64,000 nucleotides of DNA from Paulownia fortunei (Eukaryota; Streptophyta; Magnoliopsida; Lamiales; Paulowniaceae). Position numbers and translations under genes: made by a program. The stretch's first letter is position 1; the number at the start of each line of letters is the position of its first letter. This document shows positions 1 through 11,172 of this stretch, piece after piece. Location of the stretch: positions 6,396,673 to 6,460,672 of the forward strand of contig CM033115.1 of NCBI GenBank assembly GCA_019321725.1, given 5' to 3'. The notes under the pieces were generated by a model. It did no database searches. It saw only the letters and a program-made list of their open reading frames with translations, and was not told where the DNA came from.

Positions 1-819
1 ATAAGGTTTGCAAATTTAATAGATCAATTTATGGCCTTAAGCAGTCTTCCGGACAATGGTATTTGAGATTTTACAAAATGATAATCTCATATAACTTCAT
101 CATGATAGATGAAGACCATTGTGTTCATATGAAAAGATTCAATAAAAAGTTTGTAATCCTATGTCGATGACATATTGTTCGCCTATAATGATAAGGAGTA
201 TGTTCAAACCATTAAGAAATGGTTATCTTCCAACTTTGAGATGAAAAATATGGGTGAGGCAAATTATATTCTTGGTGTTAAAATTCTTAGGGATCATTCT
301 AAGAGACTACTTATGTTGTCTCAAGAAAAATATATTAAGAAGATTTTGGAATGATTTAGAATGAAAAGTTGTAAGCCCATCGATACTTATGTGGCTAATG
401 GCGAAGGTTTAAGCTGAGAAATATGCCCATACACTTTAGAAAAAAAATAAGAGATGTCTAAAATACCATATTCCAGTGTTGTTGGGAGTCTGATATATGC
501 TATGATGTGTACTCATCCTGATATTTGTTATGTCATAGGTCTGATTAGCAAGTATCAATCCAATCCAAGACGAAGATACTAGAGTGCAGTTAAAAGGATT
601 TTTAGATACCTAAAAGGCACTGCAGATTATTTTTTTTGTTATGAAGGAAAAGATCTATTACTAAAAGGATAAAGACATGCTGAATAGGGTGGTAATTTGT
701 ATGAATTTAAGTTCACCTATGGATATACTTTCTTGCTAAACGGTGGTGCTATCTCTTGAAAAAGCAAGAAACAAACTTGTGTATCACTACCACAATGGAA
801 GCAGAATTTGTGGCATGTG
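1..819 (+). pseudogene. Copia C1 pol, reverse transcriptase and start of RNase H (5' half)
   Basis: Conceptual translation gives Ty1/copia reverse transcriptase: an YGLKQS-like motif near base 30, an intact YVDD catalytic motif at 160-171, a GEANYILGVKI-like stretch near 255-290, the VVGSLIYAM-like segment near 480, then RYLKGT and the start of RNase H (EAEFVAC) at about 800-818. The reading frame shifts several times and has internal stops, so it is dead. The window starts inside the gene, so Gag, protease and integrase lie outside. The protein would copy element RNA to cDNA. The frame stops at 819 because G1 is inserted there; it resumes at 7466 in the same frame. The copia assignment is firm; the lineage within copia is not. 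Confidence 0.9.
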
Positions 820-2731
820 TGATGAATTGGTTTTATACCAATAATTCATATGCTTTTTGATTAATATTTGCTTTGTTTTTAAGTGTTTATGTTACTTTTT
901 ATGCATTTAGTCTGAAATCTTGTAGGTAATGGAAAAAAGAGAAAATATGGAAAGAAACCAAAAACTTGGTTGAAATATTAAAGAATCCGAATTGTGGTGC
1001 TACTGATGGCAGTTTTTGTATTTCAATCATAATTCTCTGCCCCTATATCATATTAATTTTATTCTTGATCTATTGGAAGTTAAGAGATTCATCTACAACT
1101 TTTATGTTTACCATAAAATCTAATTCTTTTGATTTTAATGAGAAAAATTGAGTTCAATGGTTAGCATTGTACTGAAACTTTCTGGTACGACATATCTAGG
1201 TATTTTCAGCATAACTCACTCCACAGACATCATATTGAGTTGATTTAAGTGTCTATATAAATGCAAAATATATCTACAATTTATTAGAAGACACCAAAAC
1301 TAATTTAGAACATAAAGAGCTAAAAAATCACTTTCAAGATGAATAATCAAACAACACAGCGCCAGAGGACAGATTATTTGGAGTTGCGGTGAACAAAATC
1401 AGAGCCACGACGCCGAAGGATAGAATGTTTGGTTCCATAGCACCTAAAATTAGAGTTGTGGTGCTAGAGGATAAAATGTTTGGTGCCGCAGTGCCAAAAA
1501 TCAGAGCCGCAACCCTAATTTGCGAAAAAATTAAAACTTAATTTTTAAATCCAATTTTTGGGACTTCTTTTTAGAGGACTTTAAAAGACAACTCAGAAGA
1601 CAACATTAGTAGGTTCTTTTAGCCTAAAAACATAAAGTAAAAAGAGAGGAGAAAAGAGATAAAGCCAAGAAAAGGATAAGAATTTTAAGTTTCTTTTGAA
1701 GAAAAACCAAGAAATGTGGAAAGATTTCAGGGTTATTTTGGAAGACCCTTGGAGAAAGAATCATTTTGACAAGTATAAAAAAGAAGATTAGCATCAACCA
1801 AAAAGAGGGGGGATTGGTTTTTGGAACTAAAGAAGGCCATTGTGTGCTTGGAGATAAGACCCATTCACTTTTCTAGAACCAAGGCATGCATTCTAGGAGA
1901 GAAGCAAGCCATTCTTGGAGACAAGGAGAGATTCAACCATTCATTCCACTCCACAAATTGGTGAATAATTTCCATGTTCTTTCTTATTTGTTTTTTGAAT
2001 TTGTATTCATCCATGATGAACTAAACTTTTCTTTCTAGAGGATGATGCAATCTTATTTGATTCTATGTTTTGAATTCTAAATAATATTGATTCAAGTTAT
2101 TCATCTTGTTTGTGTTATCTTATTTAGTATTGCATCTTGATTATTTGGCCACTAATTGAGATTATTTGATGTATGAGATTCAACACTCGAGAGAGAGAAG
2201 AATATACATGATCATAAGGATAATACAACCTATGAATCATAGAGTTGAGAAGCTTATGAAACCTTTGAAGTTTTGAAGAAGAATTCATTGAACTTTTGTA
2301 AAGTTTTATTCTTAAATTTTTATACATATATCAAAATTCATGTTGAAACTCATATTCAATTCGGCACTCGAGAGAAGAAATTGGCGAGTTTAGGAATTCT
2401 TAACTTACATGTGTTGTTAACTTGAATTGGTATATTTTGGAAGGAAAAACATTGGTGAAAATTAGGTAAGTCATTCCTCTACAATATCTTGTTCATAAGG
2501 TGTTTGTTATATTGTTTTTAAAAACTTCACTCTTGTCTTTGCATCTTTTAGTCTTACTTTACTTTGTTTACCCATCATCACTCAATTTTTTAGATAAAAT
2601 TAGGACTATTTGAGCTACGGTACTTAATAGAATTTTTTATTACAATCCCTGTGGATGCAATACTCAACTCACTATTGTATTAAAACTTGACACCATGCAC
2701 TAACAATTTGCAAAAAATAATTTCACAAACA
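820..2731 (+). repeat. G1 5' LTR
   Basis: Matches 5563-7460 along its whole length and begins TGATGAATTGG. It contains a three-unit 51-bp tandem repeat (1361-1513), a purine-rich stretch at about 1640-1700 and the 3' part typical of this family ('tattacaatccctgtgg' near 2640). Short ORFs inside it are not conserved as coding sequence. Confidence 0.93.
1361..1513 (+). repeat. Three 51-bp tandem units in G1 5' LTR
   Basis: Units start at 1361, 1412 and 1463. Each carries AGGA(C/T)A..ATGTTTGG..GC, then a GC-rich end, and is clearly more GC-rich than the surrounding LTR. The same array is in the 3' LTR at 6105-6257, so it predates the insertion. Confidence 0.85.
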
Positions 2732-2737
2732 AGTTTT

Positions 2738-2757
2738 TAGCACCGTTGCTGGAGATT
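2738..2757 (+). other. G1 primer binding site, tRNA-Asp-like
   Basis: TAGCACCGTTGCTGGAGATT lies 6 bp after the 5' LTR. It resembles the complement of plant tRNA-Asp 3' end (TGGCGCCGTTGCCGGGGAT), which Athila-type elements use to prime minus-strand DNA; several G to A changes are present. Confidence 0.75.
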
Positions 2758-2852
2758 GTTTTATCAAAATTGAACTAATATTGTTGTGACTTAGTCTTGA
2801 TTTTAGTCTAGATTGCTTTTACTTTTTTTACATATTTTGATGTTGTCTAGCC

Positions 2853-3420
2853 TTGCACCGGGTTATACATATTTGTATGCATAAGACTAGAAGTCTGAAG
2901 GAGATGGATACTAATAGCTATCAATGGCCTTCCGAGAGGTCTTCCATTAAAAGGGTTGCCGGTGTTCTTGAGATAGATTCATTTACACAATTAGCTGCAC
3001 AAAATTCTGCTCTTTCTAACCAATTTGTAGCTTAGACTTCTTATGGAGATTCTCAAGGAATGGATTCCATGGAATCCACTAACACTTCATTTGTGGAAAC
3101 TAAAAATGAGAAAAAAAACATCATTAGAGGAGTTGTTATGCACTTTCATTAGTGAAACAAGAGCCCAGTTGAAAAAAAAGAAAGCGAAGATAGACAACAT
3201 TGAGACTTAATTGAGGCAGCTAGCTTCAAGTTTAGAAGTTCAAATAAAATCAATAGAAAATTAAATTGTATATCTTGCTATTGAAATTAATGATAAAAAA
3301 CATAAAGAAAACTTTCCAAGTGATACGAAAATCAATCCAACAGAGCATTGTAAAGACATCCAACAATAACAAATGGAGGAGTGCGAAACTATTGAAAAGT
3401 GTAATGCCATCTAGCAAGAG
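2853..3420 (+). pseudogene. G1 Gag C-terminal remnant and Gag-protease linker
   Basis: The frame from 2853 has a TNSYQWPSERSS-like stretch followed by IDSFTQLAAQNSALSNQ. This is the Gag C-terminal segment of Athila-like elements (usually NxYQWPSER... then TALTAQ). A stop follows at about 3033. Weak further similarity (PSxTKINPxEHCK near 3320-3350) marks the linker before protease. The N-terminal Gag and a zinc knuckle are not recognisable. Gag would form the capsid of the particle. The remnant is only a few dozen codons and is disrupted. Confidence 0.7.
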
Positions 3421-3432
3421 AAGCCACCTCAA

Positions 3433-3830
3433 GTGCTTACTAATTCAGGGAGTTTCATTATCCCTTATTCAATTGGAAACTCTACTTGTGAAATAGCATT
3501 ATGTGATCTAGATGCAAGCACTAATTTAATTTCATTGTTTAATTTCAGAAAGCATACACTAGATGAAGGAAGGCCTACTAGGATGACTCAAGATATGCTT
3601 GGGAATGGTGACAATTTCTTGTGCTCCATAGATTTTTTCATTTTTAATATGGAAAAAGATAGGTACACTTTACCATATTTGGAAAACCATTCGCAGTAAC
3701 AGAGGATACACTTGTTGATATCCAAAAGGCCCTTGATATTATTCTGGATCATTCTCGCCTTGCCTATCTGGAAGGATCATCTACACTCTTAGAGCCCATA
3801 AAAAAGTGACATGATAAACACTTATTTTAA
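3433..3830 (+). pseudogene. G1 aspartic protease remnant
   Basis: 88 open codons from 3433 contain GSFIIPYSIGN and CEIALCDLDASTNL. The second is the family's catalytic block, normally DLGAS; the Gly after Leu is Asp here, which should abolish activity. After the FRK segment the match weakens, and frame-shifted traces (FIFNMEKDR near 3645, LDHSRLAYLEGS near 3745) run towards 3790. The domain normally continues into reverse transcriptase, but here it runs straight into the conserved tail block at 3855, so everything from RT to integrase is missing. Confidence 0.75.
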
Positions 3831-3854
3831 GATTCGGAATGAGTAAAGAAGATA

Positions 3855-3900
3855 GTCAAGCTGACGACTATAAATCAAGCGCTTCATAGGAGGCAACCCA
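3855..3900 (+). other. G1 conserved tail block (VKLTTINQALHRRQP)
   Basis: The translation VKLTTINQALHRRQP recurs in G2, G3 and G4, each time between the protease remnant and the 3' non-coding region. In full-length Athila-like elements I recall a similar '..ALLGRQP' tail downstream of integrase (from memory). It marks where the internal deletion rejoins the 3' part. Confidence 0.65.
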
Positions 3901-5521
3901 AGCCCTTTTCCTGTTGTTTTTTTAATAATTTATTAGTTAGTTTTTAAAATATATTTGCTTTCTAGATTTAGGCATGTTTAACTATTAAGTTTCTTTGTCT
4001 ATGTTTGTGTGTTTCATTGCTTTAACCCATAAGTTTTCATACTTTCTTTTCTTGTGTAGATGGATGTCGACTTGGTGATATATGTGGATCTCCCATGAAC
4101 TTCAAGTGCATCATCTATTGAAGATGAGAGTTTCTTGTTTGTACCTCTTATGTACTTTAATTCTTTAAACATTGAGGACAATATTAATTTTAAAGTTGGG
4201 AGTAGGATTTGTATTTTCTGTGTTTGAGCTTTATATAAAAAATTGAGTCAATATTTTCAATTTGAATTACCCATGTTGTGTGATGAGAGTCCAAGGGAAA
4301 GCATGCATTGTTGACAAACTTAGTTAAGTTCATGTTTTGTGATTGAATGAATAAAATTGATATTGTATAGAGTTTAGAGGAAAGAAAGATTGCTAGTTTT
4401 GTAACATGGCGACTCTTGTGTGTATTTGATCTTTATTATGAATGATGAATTTTCATTAATCACATTGTATTGAAATCTTGTGAATTGTATACTACTTGGT
4501 GTTGGATTTTGCTTCCAATGAGTTATAATGATCATTTTGTGGTGTTCTAAAACTTGCTTGATTACTATTTTAGGCTAAATTCTAGATAATTAGTAAAGTT
4601 AGAAATGATTTAGGCCATGTTTGATTCGTTTGTGCCTTTCAAGCCTACCATGATCATATTTTTATTCATTAGTTACCCTTTTGAGCTCTTTTTCAAAGAA
4701 CGGCGTGTGCAATGCATATGAATGACCACCATTTGACTTTATTTCTTGAAGCTCACTATACCTACCCTTTACAACCCAAAAAATCAATGATTGTCCCTAA
4801 GAGAGCTTAAGGTGTGACATTTTGTGCACAATCTCATCAAGGGATTATATGGAGACATGTAGAGGGCGTGGATGAATATATTTAAGGGTATGAGCATGGA
4901 AAATGTACAAGAAATAATCACAACTCATGTTGATGAAAAGAAACAAGTTTGGGGGTTGTAAAAGCAAAAGAACAAGAAATGAAGCCTGGGGATTCATAAA
5001 AAAAAAGAAAAAAATTTATGAAAAGAAAAGAAAAGAAAAGCATGAAACCAAAAAAATAATTGGGAAAGAAAAAAAAGAAGAGTTAGATTCTATGTGCAAC
5101 ACTTTATGCTCTCTTACGTTGTTTTTCCCTACCATTCTTTGTAAGCCAATACCTAGGCCTTACGTTATAAGCTTATTGAAGTTCTTTTTATCTAAGTTGC
5201 AAGTGTCTATATTAGTGGAGAATTTGTATGAGAAGCAAGCCTATAGAACACCTAGAACTTCTTTGCTTAGATCATGAAAATCATTGGTTCTAAAATTCAT
5301 ACCTAAATTGCATGCATGAAACTTAAGCTTGCCACTTCACACACACACGTTTTGAATTTATGACTAGATTGATGAAACACAAGTTTTGTAATGTTATTCC
5401 ACTAGCATTGTGACTAACCTTTGGATTCATGTGCAATAAAGATTGATGAGGCATTTGAATTGGTTGATCAGATTTAGTAATTCATGATCAAAGTATAATC
5501 CTATGATTGTTTAATTTTGAA
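3901..5521 (+). other. G1 3' non-coding region
   Basis: No coding domain is visible. It contains an ACATTGAGGACAATAT palindrome at 4169-4184 followed by AAAGTTGGGAG, a block at 4602-4650 (GATTTAGGCC...GCCTTTCAAGCCTA) shared with G3 and G4, and an A/G-rich run at 4997-5075. The lysine-rich 116-codon frame at 4927-5277 is read through that purine run and is not taken as a gene. Confidence 0.7.
4169..4203 (+). other. G1 palindrome plus G-run
   Basis: ACATTGAGGACAATAT (arms ACATTG and CAATAT around AGGA), then AAAGTTGGGAG. The same arrangement is at 12711-12752 (minus), 26926-26957 and 41159-41194. Confidence 0.6.
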
Positions 5522-5562
5522 TTTTCCTCGAGGATGAGTAAAAGGTAAAGTTTGGGGGTATT
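5522..5562 (+). other. G1 stem-loop remnant and polypurine tract
   Basis: TTTTCCTCGAGGATGAG is a decayed form of the stem-loop seen intact in G2 at 11153-11172. It is followed by AAAGGTAAAGTTTGGGGGTA, the polypurine tract that would prime plus-strand DNA, directly before the 3' LTR. Confidence 0.75.
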
Positions 5563-7460
5563 TGATGAATTGCTTTTATACCAATAATTCATATATTTTT
5601 TTATTAACATTTATTTTATTTTTAAGTATTTATGTTACTTTTTATGTATTTAGTCTGAAATCTTGTAGGTAATGGAAAAAAGAGAAAACATGGAAAGAAA
5701 CCAAAAATTTAGTTGAAATATTGAAAAATCCAAATTGTGGTGCTACTGATGACAGTTTTTGTATTTCAATCATAACTCTCCGCCCCCATATCATATTAAT
5801 TTTACTCATGATTTATTGGAAAGCCAATAGATTCATATACAACTTTTATGTTACTCAAAAAATCCAATTCTTTCGATTTCAATGAGACAAATCGAGTTAA
5901 ATGGTTAGCATCGAACTAAAACTTTCTAGTATAACACATCTTGGTATTTTAGACATAACTCTCTCCACATATGTCATATTAAGTTGATTCAAGCAGCTAT
6001 AGAATGTCAAAACATATATATACAATTAATTAAAAATACCAAAAGCTAATTAAGAGCAGAAAGAGCTCAAAAATATCTATAAAAATAAATAATTAGACAA
6101 TATGGCACTGGAGGACAGATTGTTTGGAATTGCGGCGCCCAAAATCAAAGCCGCGGCATTGGAGGACAGAATGTTTGGTATTGCGGCACCCAAAATCAAA
6201 ATTTCAGCATCAAAGGCCAGAATGTTTGGTGCCGCAACGCCAGAAATCAGAGCCTCAGCCCCAGTTCGTGGAAAAGTTAAAACTCAATTTTAAATGCAAT
6301 TTTTGGGACTTATTTTTAGAAGACTTTAAAAGGAAACTCAGAAGACAACATTAGTGGGTTCTTTTAGCCTAAAAACATGGAGGAAAAAGAGAGGAGAAAG
6401 TAGACAAACTCAAGAAAAAGAGAATAATTTCAGGTTTCTTTTGAAGAAAAGCTAAGAAAAGTGGAAGGATTCCAAGGTTATTTTGGAAGACCCTTGGAGA
6501 AAGAATCATTTCGAGAAATATAAAAAATAAGATTAGCATCAACTAAAAGGAGGGGAGATTAGTTCTTGAAACCAAAGAAGGCCATTAGGTGCTTGGTGAT
6601 AAGACCCATTCACTTTTCTGGAACCAAGGCAGCCATTCTTGGAGAGAAGCAAGTCATTCTTGGAGACAAGAAGAGCTTCAACCATTCATTCCACTTCACA
6701 AATTGGTGAATAATTTTCATGTTCTTTCTTATTTATTTCTTGAAGTTGTATTTATCCATGATGAACTAAATTTTTCTTTCTAGAGGATGATATAATCTTA
6801 TTTGATCATATGTTTTGAATTCCAAACAATATTTGTTTAAGTTATTCATCATGTTTAGTATTGTATGTTGATTATTTGGCCACTAATTGAGATTGTTTGA
6901 TGTATGAAATTTAGCACTCGAGAGAGAGAAGATTATGCATGATCATAAGGATAATACAACCTAGGAATCATAGAGTTGAGAAGCTTATGAAACCTTTGAA
7001 GTTTTGAAGAAAAATTCATTGAACTTTTATAGAGTTTTATTCTTAAATTTTTATACAGATATCGAAATTCATGTTGGAACTCATATTCAATTCGGCACTC
7101 GAGAGAGGGATTGATGGGCTTAGGAATTCTTAACTTACATTTATTGTTGACTTGAATTGGTATTTTTTGGAAGGAAGAACATGGGTGAAAATTAGGTGAG
7201 TTATTCCTCTAGAAGATCTTACTCATAAGGTATTTATTATATTGTTTTTAAAAACTTCACTCTTGTCTTTGCATTTTTTAGTCTTACTTTACTTAGTTTA
7301 TCAATCATCACTCAATTTTCTAGATAAAATTAGGACTATTTGAACTATGGTACTTAATGTAATTTTTTATTACAATCCCTGTGGATACTCAACTCAACTC
7401 AGCATTGTATTAAAACTTGATACCACGCACTTGCAGTGTACAAAAATAATTCCACGAACA
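5563..7460 (+). repeat. G1 3' LTR
   Basis: Copy of 820-2731, starting TGATGAATTGC and ending CACGAACA, followed by the duplication atgtg (7461-7465). Differences from the 5' copy are scattered substitutions and short indels. Confidence 0.93.
6105..6257 (+). repeat. Three 51-bp tandem units in G1 3' LTR
   Basis: Units start at 6105, 6156 and 6207. Because 51 is a multiple of three, they read as a 17-residue repeat (LEDRMFGIAAPKIK-like) in the frame opening at 6102. The matching frame in the 5' LTR is not kept, so I treat this as a DNA minisatellite, not a protein. Confidence 0.85.
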
Positions 7461-7465
7461 ATGTG

Positions 7466-7761
7466 CCTCTACAATACAAGAAAGTGTTTGGTTGAGAAGA
7501 TTCTTATTTCATTTAGGAGTAGTAAGCAGTTGCGTGGGAGCTATAACAATTTATTGTGATAATCAGTCAGCTATTGCTTACACTAAAAACCCCAAATATC
7601 ATGGCAAAACCAAACATATCGATACAAAGTATAATTTTATCAGAGATATAATTGAGAAGAAAATGTCTATACATTTTATGGTGACTGATCTTCTTACTAA
7701 GCCAATACCTAGAGATGTCTTTATGACTTATGTTAGGTCTCTCAATTTGCATAGAATGTAA
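7466..7761 (+). pseudogene. Copia C1 RNase H (3' half) to pol end
   Basis: Continues the copia RNase H frame broken at 819. Recognisable are ESVWLRRFLFHLG, the CDNQSAIAY motif with the catalytic Asp (about 7555-7580), KHIDTKYNFIRD and the end LLTKPIPRDVF...LHRM before a stop at 7759-7761. The stretch itself is open for about 90 codons. RNase H would degrade the RNA template during cDNA synthesis. No Shine-Dalgarno or host promoter context is expected or seen; this is the tail of a polyprotein. Confidence 0.92.
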
Positions 7762-8880
7762 TTGTAATTGAACATATAAATGTTTAAGATGTTATGCTCA
7801 TTATTATTAAAATATTTGATTATATATTACACATGCATATGTTACTTTTATATTATATGTCTTCAACTTAAAAGTATGTCTGACAAGTTGAGATTGGTTC
7901 TCTCACATGAGCAATCGCCTCTGATACTAAGTAATGTGCAGAGACAATATTAATTTTGTTGAGAATAAAGTCATACACATATTGCCTTGATAAAATTACC
8001 AAGATAAGATTCCTATTTAAAATTTTGTTATTGAAATGGATTTCCCACAATCCATTGGACTTGTCTAGTAACTAGATATGAGTTTTCTTAGATTATTGTA
8101 CTTATGGAGGACAAACAATAAGAAGACTCAAGTTAAGTGTTGAGACACACTTGAACTAAAATCTGTACGATGTGTTATTTGAGAGTGAAAGACATATGCT
8201 TCCAAGTTGGAAAATACACATTGTAACATATGTTTTCATACCACATGTGCTTATTTGACCATTTGGGTAACGAGTAAGTAAGTCCCTACTTTCTCATTTT
8301 ATGAGCCTGGAGGTCTATTTAACCTCATTTATACCCTTAAGACTTTCAACTACTTCTTGAAAGTTTATTTTAGTGTTGCTACTTTAGCATGTTACCAATA
8401 GCCATGGATGATTTGGTAATACGGTACATAATCTAAAAAAACAACTATAATAGAGTTGAGAAATTCTAGTGAGAAAGGAAGGCTGAATTTTACTAACATC
8501 TATCTTGTATTCACAAGCTGCTAATTATGTTTAACTTAATTATTAGAACATAATTATGAATACATAGCATATTTTTTCGAATCAAGTCTGCTCTTTTATA
8601 TATTGATTGAGGGATAAGAGATACATTGACTGGTGTAGTAAAATAAGTTTAGGGTATAGCGAGTTTATTGTCCTCATGTATATTTAGAATTGAGTTGCTA
8701 TATATCCTTAATCCGGTGTATGGCTCTAAGCTCTTACTTTATATGCTCATTGGTCATTCGATATATTTTGCTTGTATGAAATTAATAGTGTATTTATGAT
8801 CACAATAAATAATGCAAGCCTCTTTATGCGGCTCTGATATTTTAAGCAAATTATATAGCAGTCTGAAGTTATATAATTGA
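7762..8880 (+). mobile_element. C1 polypurine tract and 3' LTR (end not defined)
   Basis: About 120 bp after the pol stop, TGACAAGTTGAGAT (7881-7894) resembles the copia tract GACAAGTGGGAGAT, so the 3' LTR probably starts at 7895 (TGGTTC). Its partner LTR is outside the window, so the right end cannot be placed; I stop at about 8880, where the sequence character changes. Short minus-strand frames here show no known domain. Confidence 0.55.
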
Positions 8881-9372
8881 TTTATTTGAAAAGATCACAG
8901 AGCAATGGAAGCAGTATTACTACCATGGTTACTTGTTTCAAAGGTACTATTAACTGATAATAGCCGAGTCATAGAGATATTTTGAAAGGTGTCTTGACAA
9001 ATTAAACACATTTTTCTTGACAATGTACTGCCAAGAATAAGTAAACCTGGTGTCAACTAAATCAGTGGGTGATGTTAGTCACGAAACTCTCCAGAAGACC
9101 TTCAGGGATTAAAATCTATTCTATTGCGGAATTGGAAAATTGCTTTCTCCTAATTAGCATTAGACTTTAGAGAGCCCTGGAGTCACGCTGGTTTATTACC
9201 AAAACCATTATGATGTTAAGCCCCGCAGAATGTCACGTGAATGCGTGTTAAGGATCGTTTGTAGATTCAGTCCTTATGGGGACTACAATCAAATACTAAT
9301 GCAATTTCATTATTTTTTTTTCTCCTTCCATGCAATCATGAGAACATTTTAAGTCGATTGGGTACTACTAAT
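8881..9372. other. Unassigned sequence left of G2
   Basis: Slightly less AT-rich than its surroundings, but no reading frame could be tied to a family. It would be joined to 19683 onward before G2 inserted. It ends in the target duplication atatg at 9373-9377. Confidence 0.4.
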
Positions 9373-9377
9373 ATATG

Positions 9378-11133
9378 TGTTAAAACTTTAATTACAAAAT
9401 CAAGGGCAGGTTGTGTCAAGTAATAAATTTTTAGGAAATTCGAGGTTGATCTATAGGAAAGTTGTTTGAAGTTTTCAAAATTATATTTTTTAAAAGATGG
9501 GGTTTATGTGGTTTAAAATATAAAGAAAAATTTATGCTATACCTAAAGAATCAAAATATTAAAAGTATTGAGGATTAGAAATGCGTTTTTGAGTTTTGGA
9601 TAGATGAATGATTATTTATTATTTTTTTTTACCTCTTTTAAATGTCACTATTGAAATACATAGACAATGAATGTTCCAATGGAAGGATGATATGTATTAA
9701 TGTAATCATAATATTATCTTATTGTTTGCAAATTATCTCTTCATCAATACTTGTTTATAGGATTAAATATTTATGCACACTTTTGTCTACAACTAATCAA
9801 AATTTCACGTTAGAAGTTGGTGTAGTAGAACCGCACAATAAACTAAATGATCCAAAGTATTTGTTGTGTCATTGGTAATACAAAAATCAAGAATCGTCAC
9901 TAAATAAGAAGGGTTTTAACGCTAACAGTTATTTATGAGATTAAGTATTTATGCACATATTTGTTTACAACAAATCAAGATTTCACATTAGCAATCGGTA
10001 GAGTAGAACCGTATAATAAGTTAAATGAACTCAAGTATTTGTTGTGTCATTAGTGATATATAAATTAAGAATCATAACAAAATAAGAAGAGTTTCAATCA
10101 AAAACTAAAATAATAATACAACTCACCTAACCATTATACACATTTATAACCATTCATCTTCCTCCGTCAAGAGGTCTACTCTTTCTCCTTAACTAAATGA
10201 AATTTAGAAAAACATAATAAAAGTAGAAATGACTAAAAATAGAAGACAAACTAGAGAATACATTTCTATTACTACTAAAAAACTTACATTATTATTAGAA
10301 AACATAGCATAAAGAAAGACAACAATAAAACTTTTTTTCCTCCTCTAAGAGTTTTTGTGTCTTGAATGCCATCCAATATTCCCTATTTATAGTAGAAGAG
10401 TACCTAAATTGATATCTGCAAATTCACTCGAAATACACTCCAAATTAACTTCAAATATACTCTAAATTTTCTCATCCGTTTTAGATATGAATTTTATCAT
10501 ATATTTTTCTCCATACAATCAACTGATTTTGGAAAAGTGATCAATATGATAGTTGTAGATTTTCTATGACTTTATTTTCCAAATTGAATCACATAATTCC
10601 AACTAGTAGGGAGAAATTTATGCTTCATTTAAAAAAATGTATCAGCATAGATAGATTATTTCTAATGCATACACTTGGATGAATTTTTTGCTATAATCAA
10701 TATTGAATCGGGTAGAAAAGTTGTAGCTCTATCTTTTAACTTTCAAATATAGTAAGATTCAAGTCTATAGTGCTTTTGAATATGGAGTTATGCCCAAAAT
10801 ACAAAAATTGCATAAGTTTGGAGACATGCTTATTTTGAGCCCAACAATTACTTGTAAAGTCTAAATAATTTCTTGTATATATTTTGATCTACATGTGATG
10901 GACTTAAGCAAAAATGGCTCTTTTTTTCTAATTGTGTTGTTTCTTTAATTCAATAAAATATTATTTCCCAACTTACTCACGAAACGTGTTTTCTTCTTTA
11001 GTTTCATTTTGTTTTTTTATTTTTTTCTCTTTTTTGTTCATTGATTCTCTAATACATAACATTAACAAAACTATAATATTAACAAGAATAAAGTAATAAA
11101 AATATAAAAATATGTCAAAATATACATTCAACA
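9378..11133 (-). repeat. G2 3' LTR
   Basis: Matches both halves of 17309-19677. On the minus strand it starts TGTTGAATG (11133) and ends at 9378 beside atatg. It lacks the roughly 0.6 kb of net extra sequence of the other LTR; the stretch at about 10200-10500 has no counterpart there. Confidence 0.88.
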
Positions 11134-11172
11134 AATTTTTCCACACTTAACCCTTGCTCGTCATCGAGCAAG
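11134..11172 (-). other. G2 stem-loop and polypurine region
   Basis: CTTGCTCGTCATCGAGCAAG (11153-11172, plus strand) is a perfect 8-bp stem with a 4-base loop. On the minus strand it is followed by GGTTAAGTGTGGAAAAATT, a weakened polypurine tract, and then the LTR. The same stem-loop sits before the tract in G1, G3 and G4. Confidence 0.75.

Larger units (their letters stand above)
820..7460 (+). mobile_element. G1: Athila-like gypsy LTR element without RT or integrase, nested in C1
   Basis: Two long direct repeats (820-2731 and 5563-7460) start TGATGAATT and end ACA. They are flanked by identical 5-bp duplications atgtg at 815-819 and 7461-7465. The interior has a tRNA-Asp-like primer site, Gag and protease remnants, a conserved tail block, about 1.6 kb of non-coding sequence and a G-rich polypurine tract. 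Reverse transcriptase, RNase H and integrase are absent, so it is a LARD-like, non-autonomous element. Removing the element plus one duplication restores the copia RNase H frame, which confirms both boundaries. LTR copies differ by many substitutions and small indels, so the insertion is not recent. Athila rather than Tat lineage is inferred from Gag, protease and primer site. Confidence 0.92.

Noticed and set aside
4927..5277. 116-codon lysine-rich ORF
   Set aside because: Read through an A/G-rich tract in the G1 3' non-coding region; the parallel place in G4 has no matching frame.
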